DNA from: Rebecca billardiae RCC1528
Taxonomy: Eukaryota; Haptophyta
Direction: 5' to 3'
DNA length: 64,000 nt
NCBI GenBank assembly: GCA_965240325.2
Contig: OZ251223.1
Span: forward strand, 434,001 to 498,000
Part shown: positions 31,601 to 41,438 of the stretch, piece by piece
Numbering within the stretch: the first letter of the stretch is position 1
How the letters are laid out: every line of letters begins with the position of its first letter
The notes under the pieces: generated by a model
Told to the model about the DNA's origin: nothing
Seen by the model: only the letters and a program-made list of their open reading frames with translations
The model's database searches: none
Translations under genes and position numbers: made by a program

Positions 31601-33377
31601 GCTTGTGGGGGTCCGCGCCCTGTGTGCGCGCGAGCTCGCGCGCGAGCGGCGCGAGCGCGGCGCCGGCGGGCCCGTCGGCGCCCGCGCCGCGCGCGAGCGC
31701 GGCGGCGCGCGCGACGCCGGGGATGGCGAGGGCGTACTCGAGGTCGCGCAGCGCGGGCAGGTACCGCGAGTGCCGCAGCGTCGCGCGCTTGCAGTCGAGC
31801 AGTCGGCGCGGGTATGCGCCACCGGCCGCGCGGTCGAGCGCGTGCCGCAGCGCGCTCAGCAGGGCGGGTAGCAGGCCCTCGCCCATCAGCGCGTGCACGA
31901 CGGAGGGCGCGGTGAAGAGCTGCACGCTCAGCGAGAGCGCCGAGTCCTCCTGCGTGCCCACGCCCGCGGCGAACGCGCGCGCGAGCGGCACGTAAGCGTG
32001 CAGAAACGCCGACGCAAAGCGCTGCTTGAAGGACGGCTCGGCGAGGAGCTTGATGAAGAGGCGGTGGAGCGCGCGCTGCAGCGGGCGCGGCAGCAGCGCG
32101 TCGTGGCAGAGGAGGGCCTCGATGAGCCGCGCGGGCTGCCACGCCGACTCCTGCACGCGGAGCAGCACCGCCGCGCGCGCCGGCGCGAGCGCCGTCGACG
32201 CGAGCGCGTCTCCCAGCACGGCGCACGCGCCGTCCGAACACTCGCACACGCGCGTCAACCATTCCACCGCCGCGGTGCAGCGGGACTCGCGCGCGCGCTG
32301 CGCGCGGTCCGCGAGCGAGACGAGGAGGCCGTGCTCAGTGAGCCGGCGGAAGTGGCGCAGCGCGTCCGCGCGCGGCGCCGCCGTCACGATCGCCTCGCCC
32401 TCGCGATCAATCCGAGCGGTCAGCTCGGCCGCCGCCTCGCGCCCAACAGCGATCACAACGAGCGCCGACGTCACCTCCTCGAACGTGTGCACGTCGTCGT
32501 TGTGCACGATGACCAGCAGCCCACCGCGCGCGGCGGCGTCGGCGGGCTCGGCGGCGGCGGCGCCGCCGCCGCCGCCGCCGCTCCCGCCGCCGCCGCCGCC
32601 GCCGCCGCCCGGCACCGTCGCCGCCGAGCTCGGCGCCGGCGGCGCGCCGGGCGGCGGCGGCGCGCCGAGCGGCGGGCGGTGCAGCTCCTCCCAGGGCAGG
32701 CGCCACGCGCCGGGCTCGTCGTCGCGGTCGGCGGCGTCGGCGTCGAGCGCGACGATCGGCTCGACGCGCGGCGGCAGGTTGAACGGCGTGTACGACGCCA
32801 CCGTCAGCGCGCACGTGCGCGCGAGCGCGCGCAGCAACTCCGGTACGACCACCGCGCTGAGGCTCTCCGAGAGCTCGGCCGGCAGCTGGGCGGTCGGCCC
32901 GGCCGCGTCGGGCGAGAGGCCGGTGTGGCGCGCGCAAAAGCCCGCGGGGCTCCACGCCTCGGCGTCGCCGCAGTCGCAGCACCCGCCGCGCGCCGTGCGG
33001 TGGAAGTAGACTTCGTGGCCCTCGTGGTCCGCGTGGCGGAAGCACTCGTTGCACTGCACGCACGTCGCGTCCACCTGGCAGCTCCGGCAGTTCCACGCGA
33101 GGTCGCCGTTCTTGAAGATGTACGAGCAGCGCTGCTCGCGCCGGTTGTTCCCCAGCTGCTCGAGCACCTCCGCAGGAGACTGCTCGCCGCGCAGCACGCG
33201 CGCGCACAGCACGAGGTCGAGCCACGCGGGCAGCTGCATCGCATCGCCCTCGGCAAGCTCGCGCGCGAGCACCTCGCGCAGCGGCCCGAGGCCTCCCTCC
33301 TGCACGAGCTTCTGCACGTACGCCGACGACGGGATGGGCGCGTGGCCCAGCTCGGACGCGCCGGTGCCGCCCAGCAT
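25689..33377 (-). CDS. UBR1/UBR2-type N-degron E3 ubiquitin ligase
   Basis: Proposed exons are 33377-26205, 26071-25959 and 25794-25689, giving 2463 residues. Junctions restore the conserved C-terminus (NRCS|VLLTRG, then LFLHQ|GRLRQLEELW). Domains: a UBR box at about 84-153 (YIFKNGDLAWNCRSC through CCDCGDAEAW, then FCARHTG) that binds type-1 N-degrons; a ClpS-like domain at about 282-355 (LLVIVHNDDVHTFEEV) for type-2 N-degrons; a RING-H2 beginning PLCIICHQ near 1555 and ending HCPLCRRPS near 1680; and a C-terminal Cys/His cap near 2332 (CARCGTWPDEPALCLLCG). It should ubiquitylate proteins with destabilising N-termini. Poly-Gly, poly-Ala and acidic inserts are long; some could be unrecognised in-frame introns. 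Confidence 0.9.
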   Translation of the reverse strand: MLGGTGASELGHAPIPSSAYVQKLVQEGGLGPLREVLARELAEGDAMQLPAWLDLVLCARVLRGEQSPAEVLEQLGNNRREQRCSYIFKNGDLAWNCRSCQVDATCVQCNECFRHADHEGHEVYFHRTARGGCCDCGDAEAWSPAGFCARHTGLSPDAAGPTAQLPAELSESLSAVVVPELLRALARTCALTVASYTPFNLPPRVEPIVALDADAADRDDEPGAWRLPWEELHRPPLGAPPPPGAPPAPSSAATVPGGGGGGGGGSGGGGGGAAAAEPADAAARGGLLVIVHNDDVHTFEEVTSALVVIAVGREAAAELTARIDREGEAIVTAAPRADALRHFRRLTEHGLLVSLADRAQRARESRCTAAVEWLTRVCECSDGACAVLGDALASTALAPARAAVLLRVQESAWQPARLIEALLCHDALLPRPLQRALHRLFIKLLAEPSFKQRFASAFLHAYVPLARAFAAGVGTQEDSALSLSVQLFTAPSVVHALMGEGLLPALLSALRHALDRAAGGAYPRRLLDCKRATLRHSRYLPALRDLEYALAIPGVARAAALARGAGADGPAGAALAPLARELARTQGADPHKRRIAEHVAFESRSWITALSLAMALGSVCGALCTHALAEPAGADGAGGDETAARAPVPSADADAVALALGRVLIAELLGWLGSDAACACAPVVRCLPGASLTRTSPSAGVAGAGADDDDGDDDGGDDDDDSDDSDDGERSPAAPLGDAAGAAGAEAGAPGREVLLDGLALKVWRDPCSIHWALHRAIAALVAECARVDSRAGEASLLHRLLSQVYAAHGAAGGGWEARAPLGRLVAGVVEYPLSTLAMCAQALAGMWRRNGTSALSQATNYAHALPWCLRLRDRDVLLVQLCAAHASADGALARAVHRYGLHQWLAVAPASLPPSAHAAPCRAWPVRASWSNEHAPALTLELLKLVCVLGTEMPPAAGAAAERAWLRRELLHKLAAAPATRSDLADWLSHVRASGGKTGAAGAAGAAGAAELAEELIGSIAQPPAPPAPGRAAPTEPPKLALRPSLWAHVEPSFWHLLPWELRAVAERAPPLPDVLAADPLGRAAGAPAPRPLAPPPPPCHPFFWRARLELLTGAPTVLMCAAILQRYALAASARLASAPPAAPAGDGGSGGDGGGGGGGGASGAAGGGAAPAPGTSGPAGPPSVPAFVSVWAHEDVLCAAVQLLTLGAHAISEREIASSEGESAGPAAAPAEPPAEGVGADAAHVSEEEAAARARLRLGACAAFADALLTAHPALVRAEGVDGAEGEAAARAERAGALPQHHQRRQQSDEEAGGGARAEHRAARASAERSAHASAELGPPAGSALHALVRVLRHSQAAGASSSDHGALAPRTLNGVCWLLRTLAALSERLGRALRACPELRAPGAAASGAAGGGADAGAAGADGAPSPSALGSAEGGAGEAARAARREAAKAARARALSEMQASRDAFAASQAGGGAAGGGGAQPRGPSREPTPPAASASAAGVGGVGGSGGGERAPGQAAAAELADAEPSLADARAEGAEAEAEEAEEEEAECAAPLCIICHQARLAEEHGAEGEEEAAEAGTLLLIALAQPTRALLAAEGDEVAAAASVALPLPPLAARGAPVGTGLHVRACGHAVHARCFGAHCHNLRARDDFELVHDGRSAVDIGRGEFHCPLCRRPSNCLLPALGRTAPPPAGAASAAAEPPGAGAGAGAPPDAAASAAAAAAEGGGDPAAELDAWLGSRAASALGSAGGAADGGADGAAAAPPPAAAAALGAGGARSVCRLAQRLASLSPLDPPLLLASNDPLGARPLVALLPVPSDVDGIAASLVASQATAVAQFEARAAAEAGGGGAAGGGAAGGGGGGAVGVGGSGRPSLALLSDEALLRTPMSERARHCALSTAEALGVLFGTLACTLTAEQAAADWAAGGRAPPVPPSTALLGLAAAVRAAPAERPHARGAAEAHVCAPLRELLATGATGPATAADWTSRAAAAAARAGVEDCPEPSTAEALAGDAEGVQLRRLRHVVACTHPAAPTSSAIRSGAPTPERERASRALYRRASLLGALARPDPFELLCAALGACDGLADVAMLARALACAALAHALLGAARAGGGSAAPTGAGAGGAGGASGAAAISSLRALAAELARAAAGEGGGGGGGSSESAAPAEFSDESLGAAAEVACSFSRRALALLHAVALSRAGAVRLRAGGAAGADGAAAGGGSGGSAALEASALSALRACGVALGGAATAEPPSAASSAALALEAAQRALGAPTAAQLLFHAPMLARVRGWALSARRGGGALAPPGAPPRAARLVRLAPSFTEQYAQLSSRVCARCGTWPDEPALCLLCGSLLCAGSACCKAHGVGELTQHARNCGWGLGLFFLLNRCSVRRVARDDARRGAARGAKARLQPLALSPPPPRARPPARPCARAAGPSHARLTRRLRTLSVRRRARRRGPAAQAGPPALPAPGVRAGRRARARRRRRARGERVRAPRGGRGGRGAARRGVPGAERCAAACTTPAARRRRLRQLEELWVSHGVAAEIVKIRNSSDRVIRNSYY

Positions 33378-34970
33378 GGCTCCGCCCTGTCGCGCGATGT
33401 CCGCGACCGCCTCCCAACACTGCGCGGCGGAGGACTCCGGAAACTTGCTGCTGATGCTTGTTGGCGGGCGAGGACGCAGCGCGCCACCACCGTAAGTACC
33501 TCCTCAGACTGAAGCGGTGTACGCGAGTGTGCGGGCGGCTTGAGTGCTTGACTACTGTCTGTCTGACTGACATCGACTGGCGCCTGGCAGCAACTGGCAG
33601 CGGACATAGCAGACTAGCTGCGTAGGCAAGCTACTGCATGGTAGCAGGACGATGGCTCCGCTGCAGCGCAAGCTGCTAAGCCCTAATACTCTGACGTCTC
33701 ACCACATTCCATGCATGTGCCAGCTACATGATGCGGTCAAGGGCATCCCGGTGCAGACACTGAGACGGCAGTGTGAGGTTGGCGGAGCCGAAGCGCGGCC
33801 CGAAGACTGATAACTATCGAAGCCGAAGGCGGGCGGATGACGCCACCGATCCGCACTGAGGCAGTGCCAGTGGTCCACTCCATCAAGGGCGGTACCGCCC
33901 TTGACTCCAGGTTGTGTCTATACGACTACTCTGAACAGCTTGCTGGCGGTTATCAACAACACTCAACAGTAAATTGAACCGCGCGCATGTCCGGCGCGTT
34001 ATACTTTGTAAGTGTTTACATCAGTACTACAGGCAATCGCGGGCAATAAGAGGTCAGAGATCTCACTGCGGCTAGTCTCGGTTTCTTAGATGATCCGTTC
34101 GGTAGCCGAGCGCCTACGGAGTCTCGGTCTCTTATCTAGGTCCGCCCGCCGCGCAGGCGCGGGGGCCCGAGGGGGGCGCAGGGGGGCAGAGCCCCCCGCT
34201 GAGTCTTTAGGCCCGGCCAGCGAGGCCGAAGAAACATTTTGGACGGGCCATTTTGGAGCAAATCTGGCATGATGTTGCATGGATGCCGCGGTGCACTGGC
34301 CAGGAGTCAGTCAGGAGAAGCAGGGACTTGGCCTGTACTCGTAGTCCGAGGCCGCGCGCCGCGTCCCCGACGGGCCTCCCACGGGCACTCTGCGCCTCAT
34401 GCAGCGGACCGAACGTCAGCCGCAACCGGACGTCAGTAGACGTCGTAGTCCGCCGGTTTATCTTAGTGTGACTACTGTATGCGTATAGCGAACTACCAGT
34501 CGGCCAATCGCCAGTGGCTCAGCTTATTGGCTAGGCCACGCGGATCCGCAGATCGATAGCAAGCCCCAGTTCGATTTCTTAACGTGCTGCGCTGACCTGT
34601 GCTGCTCCTTATTAGTATTGCCCGCGATCGGCCTGATGCATGTAACTCGGCGCGACGACCGAGCCCTGACGCCCCGGGCCTGTCAGTCCGTCATGCAGCT
34701 TCGGACACGGGATCAGTCGTCGATACGACCCGGTTTGACGGCACGGTGCCCCGGCGGTCTGCTGGTCAGTACGGCCTACGGGTGTCCACGGTGTCGACGG
34801 CACTGTTACTGCTATATACTCTGCGACTGCGGCACTGCGACTCGACACGAAATCTGCTTACAGCCGGCTGTGGCGTCTCGTCTCTACTACTGACTCAGTA
34901 GAACTTAGAAGAAGGGACCTGCATAGGCGGCGCGGACACGGTGGGTCACGTGGGACGGGGCCGCGGCAGG
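33378..34970. other. Intergenic, 1.6 kb
   Basis: No supported gene. A GC-rich tract at 34140-34205 holds a short hairpin (GGGGGGCAGAGCCCCCC, about 34182-34198). 33890-34050 is AT-richer. The remainder has only motif-free short frames. Confidence 0.45.
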
Positions 34971-37464
34971 TCAGGTGGACAGGTGGCGAGTGTGCGCAGC
35001 GCAGGCAGCGGGTCCGCGTCGCCCCAGCCCCGCTTCGGCCGCTTCGGCCGTAGGCGCAGTCGCCGTGCGCTCACCACCAGCAGCTCCGGCCGGACCGCCG
35101 GGCCTTTGGCCGCCTTGTGCGCCCATGCCGCTACCAAAGCCACCCATCATCATCTGCTGCTGCTGCTGCGGCTGCATCATGCCGCCGCCGCCCATCATGG
35201 ACGGCGCACCCATGCCGCCGCCCATCCCGCCGCCCATAGGCTGCATGCCGCCACCCATGGGCGGCCCGCCCATGCCGCCGCCCATGCCGCCGCCCATGCC
35301 GCCGCCCATGCTGTTGCCCATGCCACCGCCCATCCCGCCGCCCATCCCGCCGCCCATCCCGCCGCCCATGGGCTGCATGCCGCCACTCATGGGCGGCCCG
35401 CCCATGCCGCCGCCCATGCCGCCGCCCATGGGCTGCATCTGCTGTCCGCCCATCATGCCGCCGCCCATGCCGCCGCCACTGGCACCCGGCGCAAGCGGCG
35501 CCGCGCCTGCGCCGCTGCCCTGGCCCATCGGCTGCTTGGCCGGCGCATGGGCGCCCATGGCTGGCTTGGACATCATGGCCCCGCTGGCGCTCTTCTTGGG
35601 GCCAGTGCTGCCGCCCGCCGTCGGCTGCGCCGCACTGCTCGCGCCGGGCACGAGCGCGTGCGCAGCGGAGGGGGAGGAGGTGCGGTGAGCAATCGCGCGA
35701 GCAAATCTCGAGCCTATCTCGAGCATATCTCGCACACATCTCGCGCGACGCGCAGGCGCCGCACGCGCGGCGCGCACGAGATGTTGTCCAGATTGACGAG
35801 CGAGTTGCCCGCGCCCAGGATGCCATGCGCTTTCTCCTTGGCGCGCTCGGAGGCGGTCAGCTCGTGCATCATCGACGACGAGGTGGACGAGGGAGGGATC
35901 GATGGCTGCTGCGGCTGGCCACCCCATGTGCTCGCGCCGGCTGCCGCCGGCTGTGCCCCAAAGGGGTCCGCACCGCCGCCGCCGCCGCCGCCGCCGCCGA
36001 ACGGGTCCCCCCCGCCGCCACCGCCGTCCATGCCGCCGCCGCCGCCGCCGAACGGGTCCGCGCTGCCGCCCATCCCGCCGCCGCCGCCACCCATGCTGCC
36101 GCCGCCAAACGGGCCGGCACCGCCACCGCCGCCGCCACCGAACGGGTCTGGCGCGCCGCCGCCCATCGGCGCAGGCTGCATGCCCATCGGCTGCGGCGCG
36201 AGCGAGAGCGAGCCAAGGGCCGCGAGGTCGTCCACCTGCGGCCCGGGCGACGCATCCAATAGCGACATCCCGCCGCCGCCGCCGCCGCCGCCGCCACCGA
36301 ATGGGTCCGCGCCACCGCCGCCGCCGCCGCCGCCCGGCGACGACGCAAAAGGGTTGTCACTCGGAGCGCCGCCCCCGCCCCCGCTCGAGTCGCCCAGGCC
36401 GAACGGGTCGGCCGACGCCGCGGAGGCCGGGGACGTGCCCGCACCGTGCTTCCTCACGGGCGCGATCGGCCCTTCTCCGGGCGACGCGCGCGAAGCCGCT
36501 GGCACGTGCTGCCTCGACCGACCCGCCGGCGCTGGGCCCGAGAGCTTGACGACAGGTGCGCTGCTGGCCGCGGTGGGCTGGCTCGAGATGTGCACGCCGC
36601 CGCCGAAGGCCCCGCCCCCGCCGCCCCCGCCACCGCCGATCAGATCGTCGTCAAACCCGCCGCCGCCGCCGCCGCCGCCGCCGAATGGGTCATCGCCCAG
36701 AAGGTTTGGCGGCGGCGGCTCCGGCGCTCGGGGCGGGGGCGGCGGGTAGTCGTTCTCGTAGTCGTCGACGGCGGGCTTGGGCGGCGGGCGCTCGGAGACA
36801 GGGTCGCCGTCGCGCAGGTAGCGCAGGAACGACTCGGCCCGCTGGCGCACTGCGCTCGCAGAGTGCGCGTGGCGCGCGCGGAGAGAGAGGCAGGGCTGCC
36901 GTGTCAGCGCGCGCGGCGGCGCGGCGCGGCGCGAGGCGGGCGCGCGCGCCCGCAGCCAGCGCGGCTCGCGCGCGCACCCTTCCCGCCGATGTCCTGCCCG
37001 CTCTCGTTGTACAGCGTGAAGTGCCGCAGCTGCTCAATGTGCGCCATGTTCTTATGGATCTGCCGCTGCACCATGTCCGCGTTGCCCTCGCGCAGGATGT
37101 ACTCGAGGAGGATCAGGCACTTGAGCGGGTGGTTGATGTTGGAGCGGTCCTTGATGCGCTTCCAGATCAGCGTCATGATCGCGGGGAACTCCACCCTGCA
37201 GCGCACGCGCGCAGCGGCGCCGCGGTCAGCGTAGGCGTCGCCGCACTCCACGCGGCCGATCGCGAGCGCGTACGTGAAGGTGCCCTTTGCGATCTCGCGC
37301 AGGAGCGCCGGGCTCGGCGTGCTCTCGTCGTTGCACGTCGCCTCGCGCACCATCTGCTCCATCTCCGTGTAGTTGTACACCTTGTTCTTGAGCTCGCGGA
37401 CGTAGCGCTTCGTGTCGGCGCTCACGCCGTTGAGAAAGCCTCCCGACGAGCGTGCCTGCGCCAT
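34971..37464 (-). CDS. Epsin-like ENTH-domain endocytic adaptor, four exons
   Basis: Proposed exons are 37464-37274, 37195-36978, 36849-35778 and 35634-34971, giving 714 residues; every junction is GT-AG and frame-preserving. The ENTH domain spans about residues 15-150: KNKVYNYTEMEQMVREAT, EIAKGTFT|VEFPAIMTLIWKR, NHPLKCLILLEYILREG and GGK|VRQRAESFLRYLRDGD. It should bind phosphoinositides. The middle is Gly-rich with about eight DPF/NPF motifs, which bind AP-2 and EH-domain proteins. NSLVNLDNIS resembles the conserved short motif of plant and protist epsins. The tail is (M)GGGMGG-type and Gln/Met-rich. It likely acts in clathrin-coated vesicle formation. Confidence 0.88.
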
Positions 37465-38466
37465 GGAGCTGGCCCTGCGCGCAGGGTGGGCGCGCGCGCA
37501 CGGTGCGGCGCCACGCGCTTGGTACCGCACCGATGCCCGCCAGCCGGCCGGCGCCGCAGCCTCAAGCTCGCCAACGCACCCGTCTGCCTCCCTTCACAAA
37601 TGGCGCCGAGTTCGTCGCTGGCAGGAAGTGCGCACCAGCTGTTGCGATACTCAAGGGGAGGTGTGTCCGGCTGCGCCGGCTCACGACCTCACGTCCACAG
37701 CCGGACTCGGGCATCTTGTTGATGAAGCGTTGGTCGCCGGGGGCGCGGCGGGGCCGCGGCGTGCTCCACAGGGCCACTGATCAGCGGAGTGCGGAGTGGG
37801 AGGTTTGCCATGTGAAAGGCCTTGCCGCGGCAGTGCTTCAGCGAATTGGACTGTGCAGACTGAATGTGCGCGCCGCCGCCTGCGGCCCACACGCATGAGA
37901 CGCCGGAGCGCTAACACGCGTGACATCGGCGGATCGGCCGTGGCCGATGACTGCATGAGCCCCCCGGCTTCTCGCTCCACCCTGCTCCGGCCCTTGCGGC
38001 GCAGGGGTTGTCCGCTGCAAGTGGGGCGTTCCACCCCACTGGTTCTGCATATCACTCCGCCTCGACAACTCACGGGAAGTTCCCGCTAGGAAAAGCTGTG
38101 CGAGAGCGGCGCTCAGCGAGGATGGCCAGGGCGAGTCTTATGCGGCATACTTGCACTGTAGGCTGCTGCTGATACAAGTACTGTACCTAGTAGTATCGGG
38201 CTATCACCATGCACACCCCGCAAGTAGATGCGCTGGTCAATGCGCACGCGCACCAACCCGAACGCAAACGCGCAAAAAGCGAGGGCTGCAAGATGCGCCC
38301 AAAGATTGACGTCATCATTCTTCCATCGTGGGCCCAGCGCCTGCAATTTCGATTCGATGCGCTGAATCGCTGATTAACCAGCAAAGGATCCAGACCTACT
38401 TGTGAGCGGCGGTAAGCGAGCCGTCACCTGCGCGCGCGGGGCGTCGAGCCTGGCGCTGCTGCACCA
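37465..38466. other. Intergenic between divergent genes
   Basis: No supported gene; about 1 kb between the epsin start and the methyltransferase start. Open frames here are short and lack motifs. Confidence 0.45.
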
Positions 38467-39534
38467 ATGTGGGGTGGCACGGTGAGGCCGCACAGGAGAT
38501 CAGAGGGCACCGATGCACACAGAGCTCCGAAGCGCGACCAGCGGCCATCGACGCCACCGACGCCGAGGCTCAGGCTCGCGCGCACGATGATCGAGCGCGT
38601 CACATCTCCGCTCGTGCGCCGCGCCAAGCTCACCAGCGTGGAGAAGCGCTCGATGATGAGCCGCCGACGCGGCACGCGGCATCTGCATCAGATCGAATGG
38701 TCGGAGCCGCCCGCGCCGCCACCGTGGTCGCGCGCACAGCTGGGCTGGGCGGAGCGCTTCCGCGAGGACTACGTGTGCCTGTGCGCTCGCGACGGGCGTT
38801 CGTACGAGCTGCGCATTTCACAGGCGCCGGTCGCGAGCGGCAAGCACGCCTTGGAGGCGGCTGCGTCGAGCGATGGCGGGCTGTCCACGGGCTCGACCGT
38901 GTGGGATGCGGGAATCGTGCTCGCGCGCCACGCTGCGACCGTGCTCTCGCACTCCGCGGCCGGTGCGATCTTGATCGATCTCGGCGCGGGCACTGGCCAC
39001 GTCGGGCTCACGATCAGCGCGCTGTGCCCCCGCGGCGTGCTCGGCACCGCGATGCTCACCGATCTGCCCGCCGTGCTGCCTCTGCTCGAAGCGAACGTGG
39101 CCCGAAACGCGCACGCGCTCCCGCCTGAGCTCCACGTGCACGCCGTCGCGTACCGCTGGGGCGACGATCACGACCTGGAGGAGATCGCGCACCACGTGCA
39201 CGCGGTCGGCGGGCACCCGCACGTGCTCTGCGTCGGCGGCGACTTGCTCTACCGAGAGGAGACGATCGAGCCGCTGGTGAATGCGCTGTGCGAGCTGCTG
39301 GGCGTAAGCGGCGCGCACGGCGCGCTGACAAACGAGGCGCTGATCTCGACCTCGATGGAGCACTCGCCGGACACGGCGATGGCCTTCGTTGACGCGGCGA
39401 CGGACGCCGGGCTGACGGTGCAGCAGGTACCGTTCGATCAGATGGACCCGCATTGGCGATCGCCCTCGGTGGTTGTCCTGTCGGTGACGGTCGACAACAC
39501 CTCTTTCGATCTGGTGAGCGCAATGGTGATTTAA
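38467..39534 (+). CDS. METTL21-like (family 16) protein methyltransferase
   Basis: 355 residues from ATG 38467; ATG 38587 (MIERVTSPLV) is an alternative start that would drop a basic leader. The Rossmann core has STVWDAGIVLARH, motif I DLGAGTGHVGL (about residue 171), motif II TDLPAVLPLLEANVARN and the post-motif GGDLLYREETIEPL. This order (WDAG, GAGTG, TDL, then N) is that of METTL21/METTL18-type lysine or histidine methyltransferases, which act on chaperones, ribosomal proteins or elongation factors. The family's usual D/E-x-x-Y/F motif appears as GDLLY. The target is unknown. Single exon. Confidence 0.82.
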   Translation: MWGGTVRPHRRSEGTDAHRAPKRDQRPSTPPTPRLRLARTMIERVTSPLVRRAKLTSVEKRSMMSRRRGTRHLHQIEWSEPPAPPPWSRAQLGWAERFREDYVCLCARDGRSYELRISQAPVASGKHALEAAASSDGGLSTGSTVWDAGIVLARHAATVLSHSAAGAILIDLGAGTGHVGLTISALCPRGVLGTAMLTDLPAVLPLLEANVARNAHALPPELHVHAVAYRWGDDHDLEEIAHHVHAVGGHPHVLCVGGDLLYREETIEPLVNALCELLGVSGAHGALTNEALISTSMEHSPDTAMAFVDAATDAGLTVQQVPFDQMDPHWRSPSVVVLSVTVDNTSFDLVSAMVI

Positions 39535-39651
39535 TAACGATATGTCAATTCATAGCATCAGCTTATAATTCATCATCAACAAATTCAATGATTGCATCAT
39601 GATTTGGAGCTGAGTGCCGCTGACTACGTCTACTGTATATACTATACTATC

Positions 39652-39652
<1 letters not shown>
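39535..39652. other. AT-rich 3' flank
   Basis: Short AT-rich sequence after the methyltransferase stop. Nothing coding is seen. Confidence 0.4.

Positions 39653-39723
<71 letters not shown>
39653..39723. repeat. (AG)n microsatellite
   Basis: An uninterrupted dinucleotide AG tract of about 71 bp directly abuts the left inverted terminal repeat of the element starting at 39726. Confidence 0.97.
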
Positions 39724-39725
<2 letters not shown>

Positions 39726-39726
<1 letters not shown>

Positions 39727-41430
39727 TCAGCTGTATTGCCGTTTTGGAAAGTGTGGTCAGGTGTATTGCCAAACGCACGTTTTAACTACCGTGGTCAGGT
39801 GTATTGCCGTTTTCCATGTTTGGGAATCACGTGTCAATCTTGTTGCCAACGTCGAATACTTGTGTCAGGTGTATTGCCGTGGATGATGGCCCAATACTTT
39901 GTCCAGCTGTATTGCCGTCGCGTAACAGTGTGGGTCAGTTGTGTTGCCGTTTGCGCATCTTTGATTCAGGTTTGTTGCCGCGATAGCCCACGCGCTGATG
40001 ATGGCGCTTGCGCCCACGCGCCGCCGGCGTGCGCGGCGTGCCCTTGAGCAGGCCTAGCTGATCCCAGGCCAGAGGAGTGACGTTCAACGACGACGATCTC
40101 TGCCGGGGTAGCGCCGTGTTCCTCGACATCATCAAGTCGAACGACGAGCTGAACCGTGGACTGGAATCTGCACAAACGCTGCCGCATGCGCGCGCAGTGC
40201 AACACGCGCGTGCACCGCCTCGGGCTACTCGCCGTCTACGCGGAGACGGGCGAGAATCCGTCGCGACTTCTATCGAATCGGCGTTGCTCCGTGCTCACTT
40301 CGACTCCGGGACCGTCAAGCGCGCAGTCGATGACATTGCGACGGCAGCGCATGCAGGTGCACGCGTGAAGCAGGGTGAGCGTGTGTTGCTGCGCCCTGAT
40401 TCGCGGGAGTCGAACGTGCACGACGGGCGTGTGCTCTTCAACGGCCTCAAGGAGCTTGACCAACGCGACGCGCGTCCCCCTCACTGCCTGCCATCGACTG
40501 TCATTCACACCGTGGCGATCAACCAACGCGCGTCGCTCTCGCTCGTGCAACACTGCTGGCGCGTGCCTTTTTGCGATTGTCATCACTCCAACAGCAGACT
40601 GCCCTGTGGCCAACCGTGTGCAGGTGGCTGACCGTGCGCCAGTTGCACTCGTCAACGCAGGCTGATTGCCCCGTGGAGGAGGAAGTCCAAGGCGTACTGC
40701 CAGCTGGGACACAACGCACCGACTGGCGGGCGGTGCGCCGCGCGCGCCTCGACGAGCCAGCAAGCAGGAGGGGCAGGCGACGCTTCCTGCTGCTGCTGGA
40801 ACCCGAGTGGCCGGCTTGGCGAGCGCGGTCGCAGCTTGAGGCAGCGCGTGCAGCGGCATGGGACGCGATGCGGCTCACGTGGCCGCTGAAGTAGCAGCAG
40901 TCCCGATGGCGCTGGCGGCCGGCCGCCGGCGGGCGGCAAGCGCGACGGCGACGGGAAGCGCCGACTGCTACTGGAAGTCAAGATGAGCTACGCAGGCCGC
41001 ATGATGATGGCATGTCGGTTGGTTGCAGTCGCGTATCCTGCATGCCGCGCGCAGGCAGTCGCAGCTCTGCACGCACGCGCACACGGGCTGCGCGAGTCTC
41101 TTGTCTGACGGTGCGAGTCGTGCCCCAGCCACCAGCTGCTGGCGGCAATACAACTGACACATAGTTATGGAAAGGTTATGGAAAGGGCGCAATATTTCTG
41201 AGCAGACTATGTTCAAGCTCGAAAACGGCAATATTCGTGAACCAAGTAGTGTGAAAGGGTCATTGGTTTGAAATCAGTATTTGAGGGGCAATATTGTTGA
41301 CACACTATCCAAAAGCGGCAATATTCTTGACCCATACTACTGAAAACGGCAATACAACTGACCACGGTAGTCATAACGTGCTTTTGGCAATACAACTGAC
41401 CACACTATCCAAAGCGGCAATACAACTGAC
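39726..41430. mobile_element. DNA-transposon-like element with 89-bp TIRs built from a reiterated motif
   Basis: 39726-39814 and 41342-41430 are inverted 89-bp repeats that align without gaps, with about 81 of 89 positions equal by eye. Each contains three copies of GTCAG(N)TGTATTGCC spaced about 30-38 bp. Further degenerate copies extend inward to about 39985 on the left and 41145 on the right, for example CAATCTTGTTGCC and GGCAATATT...TTGAC. The 1.1-kb interior has two modest plus-strand frames (40077-40631 and 40571-40894) without transposase motifs I recognise, so it is probably non-autonomous or decayed. No clear target duplication is visible because AG and AT microsatellites flank it. 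Confidence 0.8.
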
Positions 41431-41435
41431 GTCGG

Positions 41436-41438
<3 letters not shown>

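Noticed and set aside
29376-31871. Plus-strand frames of several hundred codons opposite the UBR gene
   Set aside because: Extremely Arg/Ala-rich and motif-free; antisense shadows of the UBR reading frame.
40077-40894. Transposase gene inside the TIR element
   Set aside because: Two overlapping short frames exist, but I see no catalytic D-D-E pattern or zinc-binding motif, so coding is not claimed.
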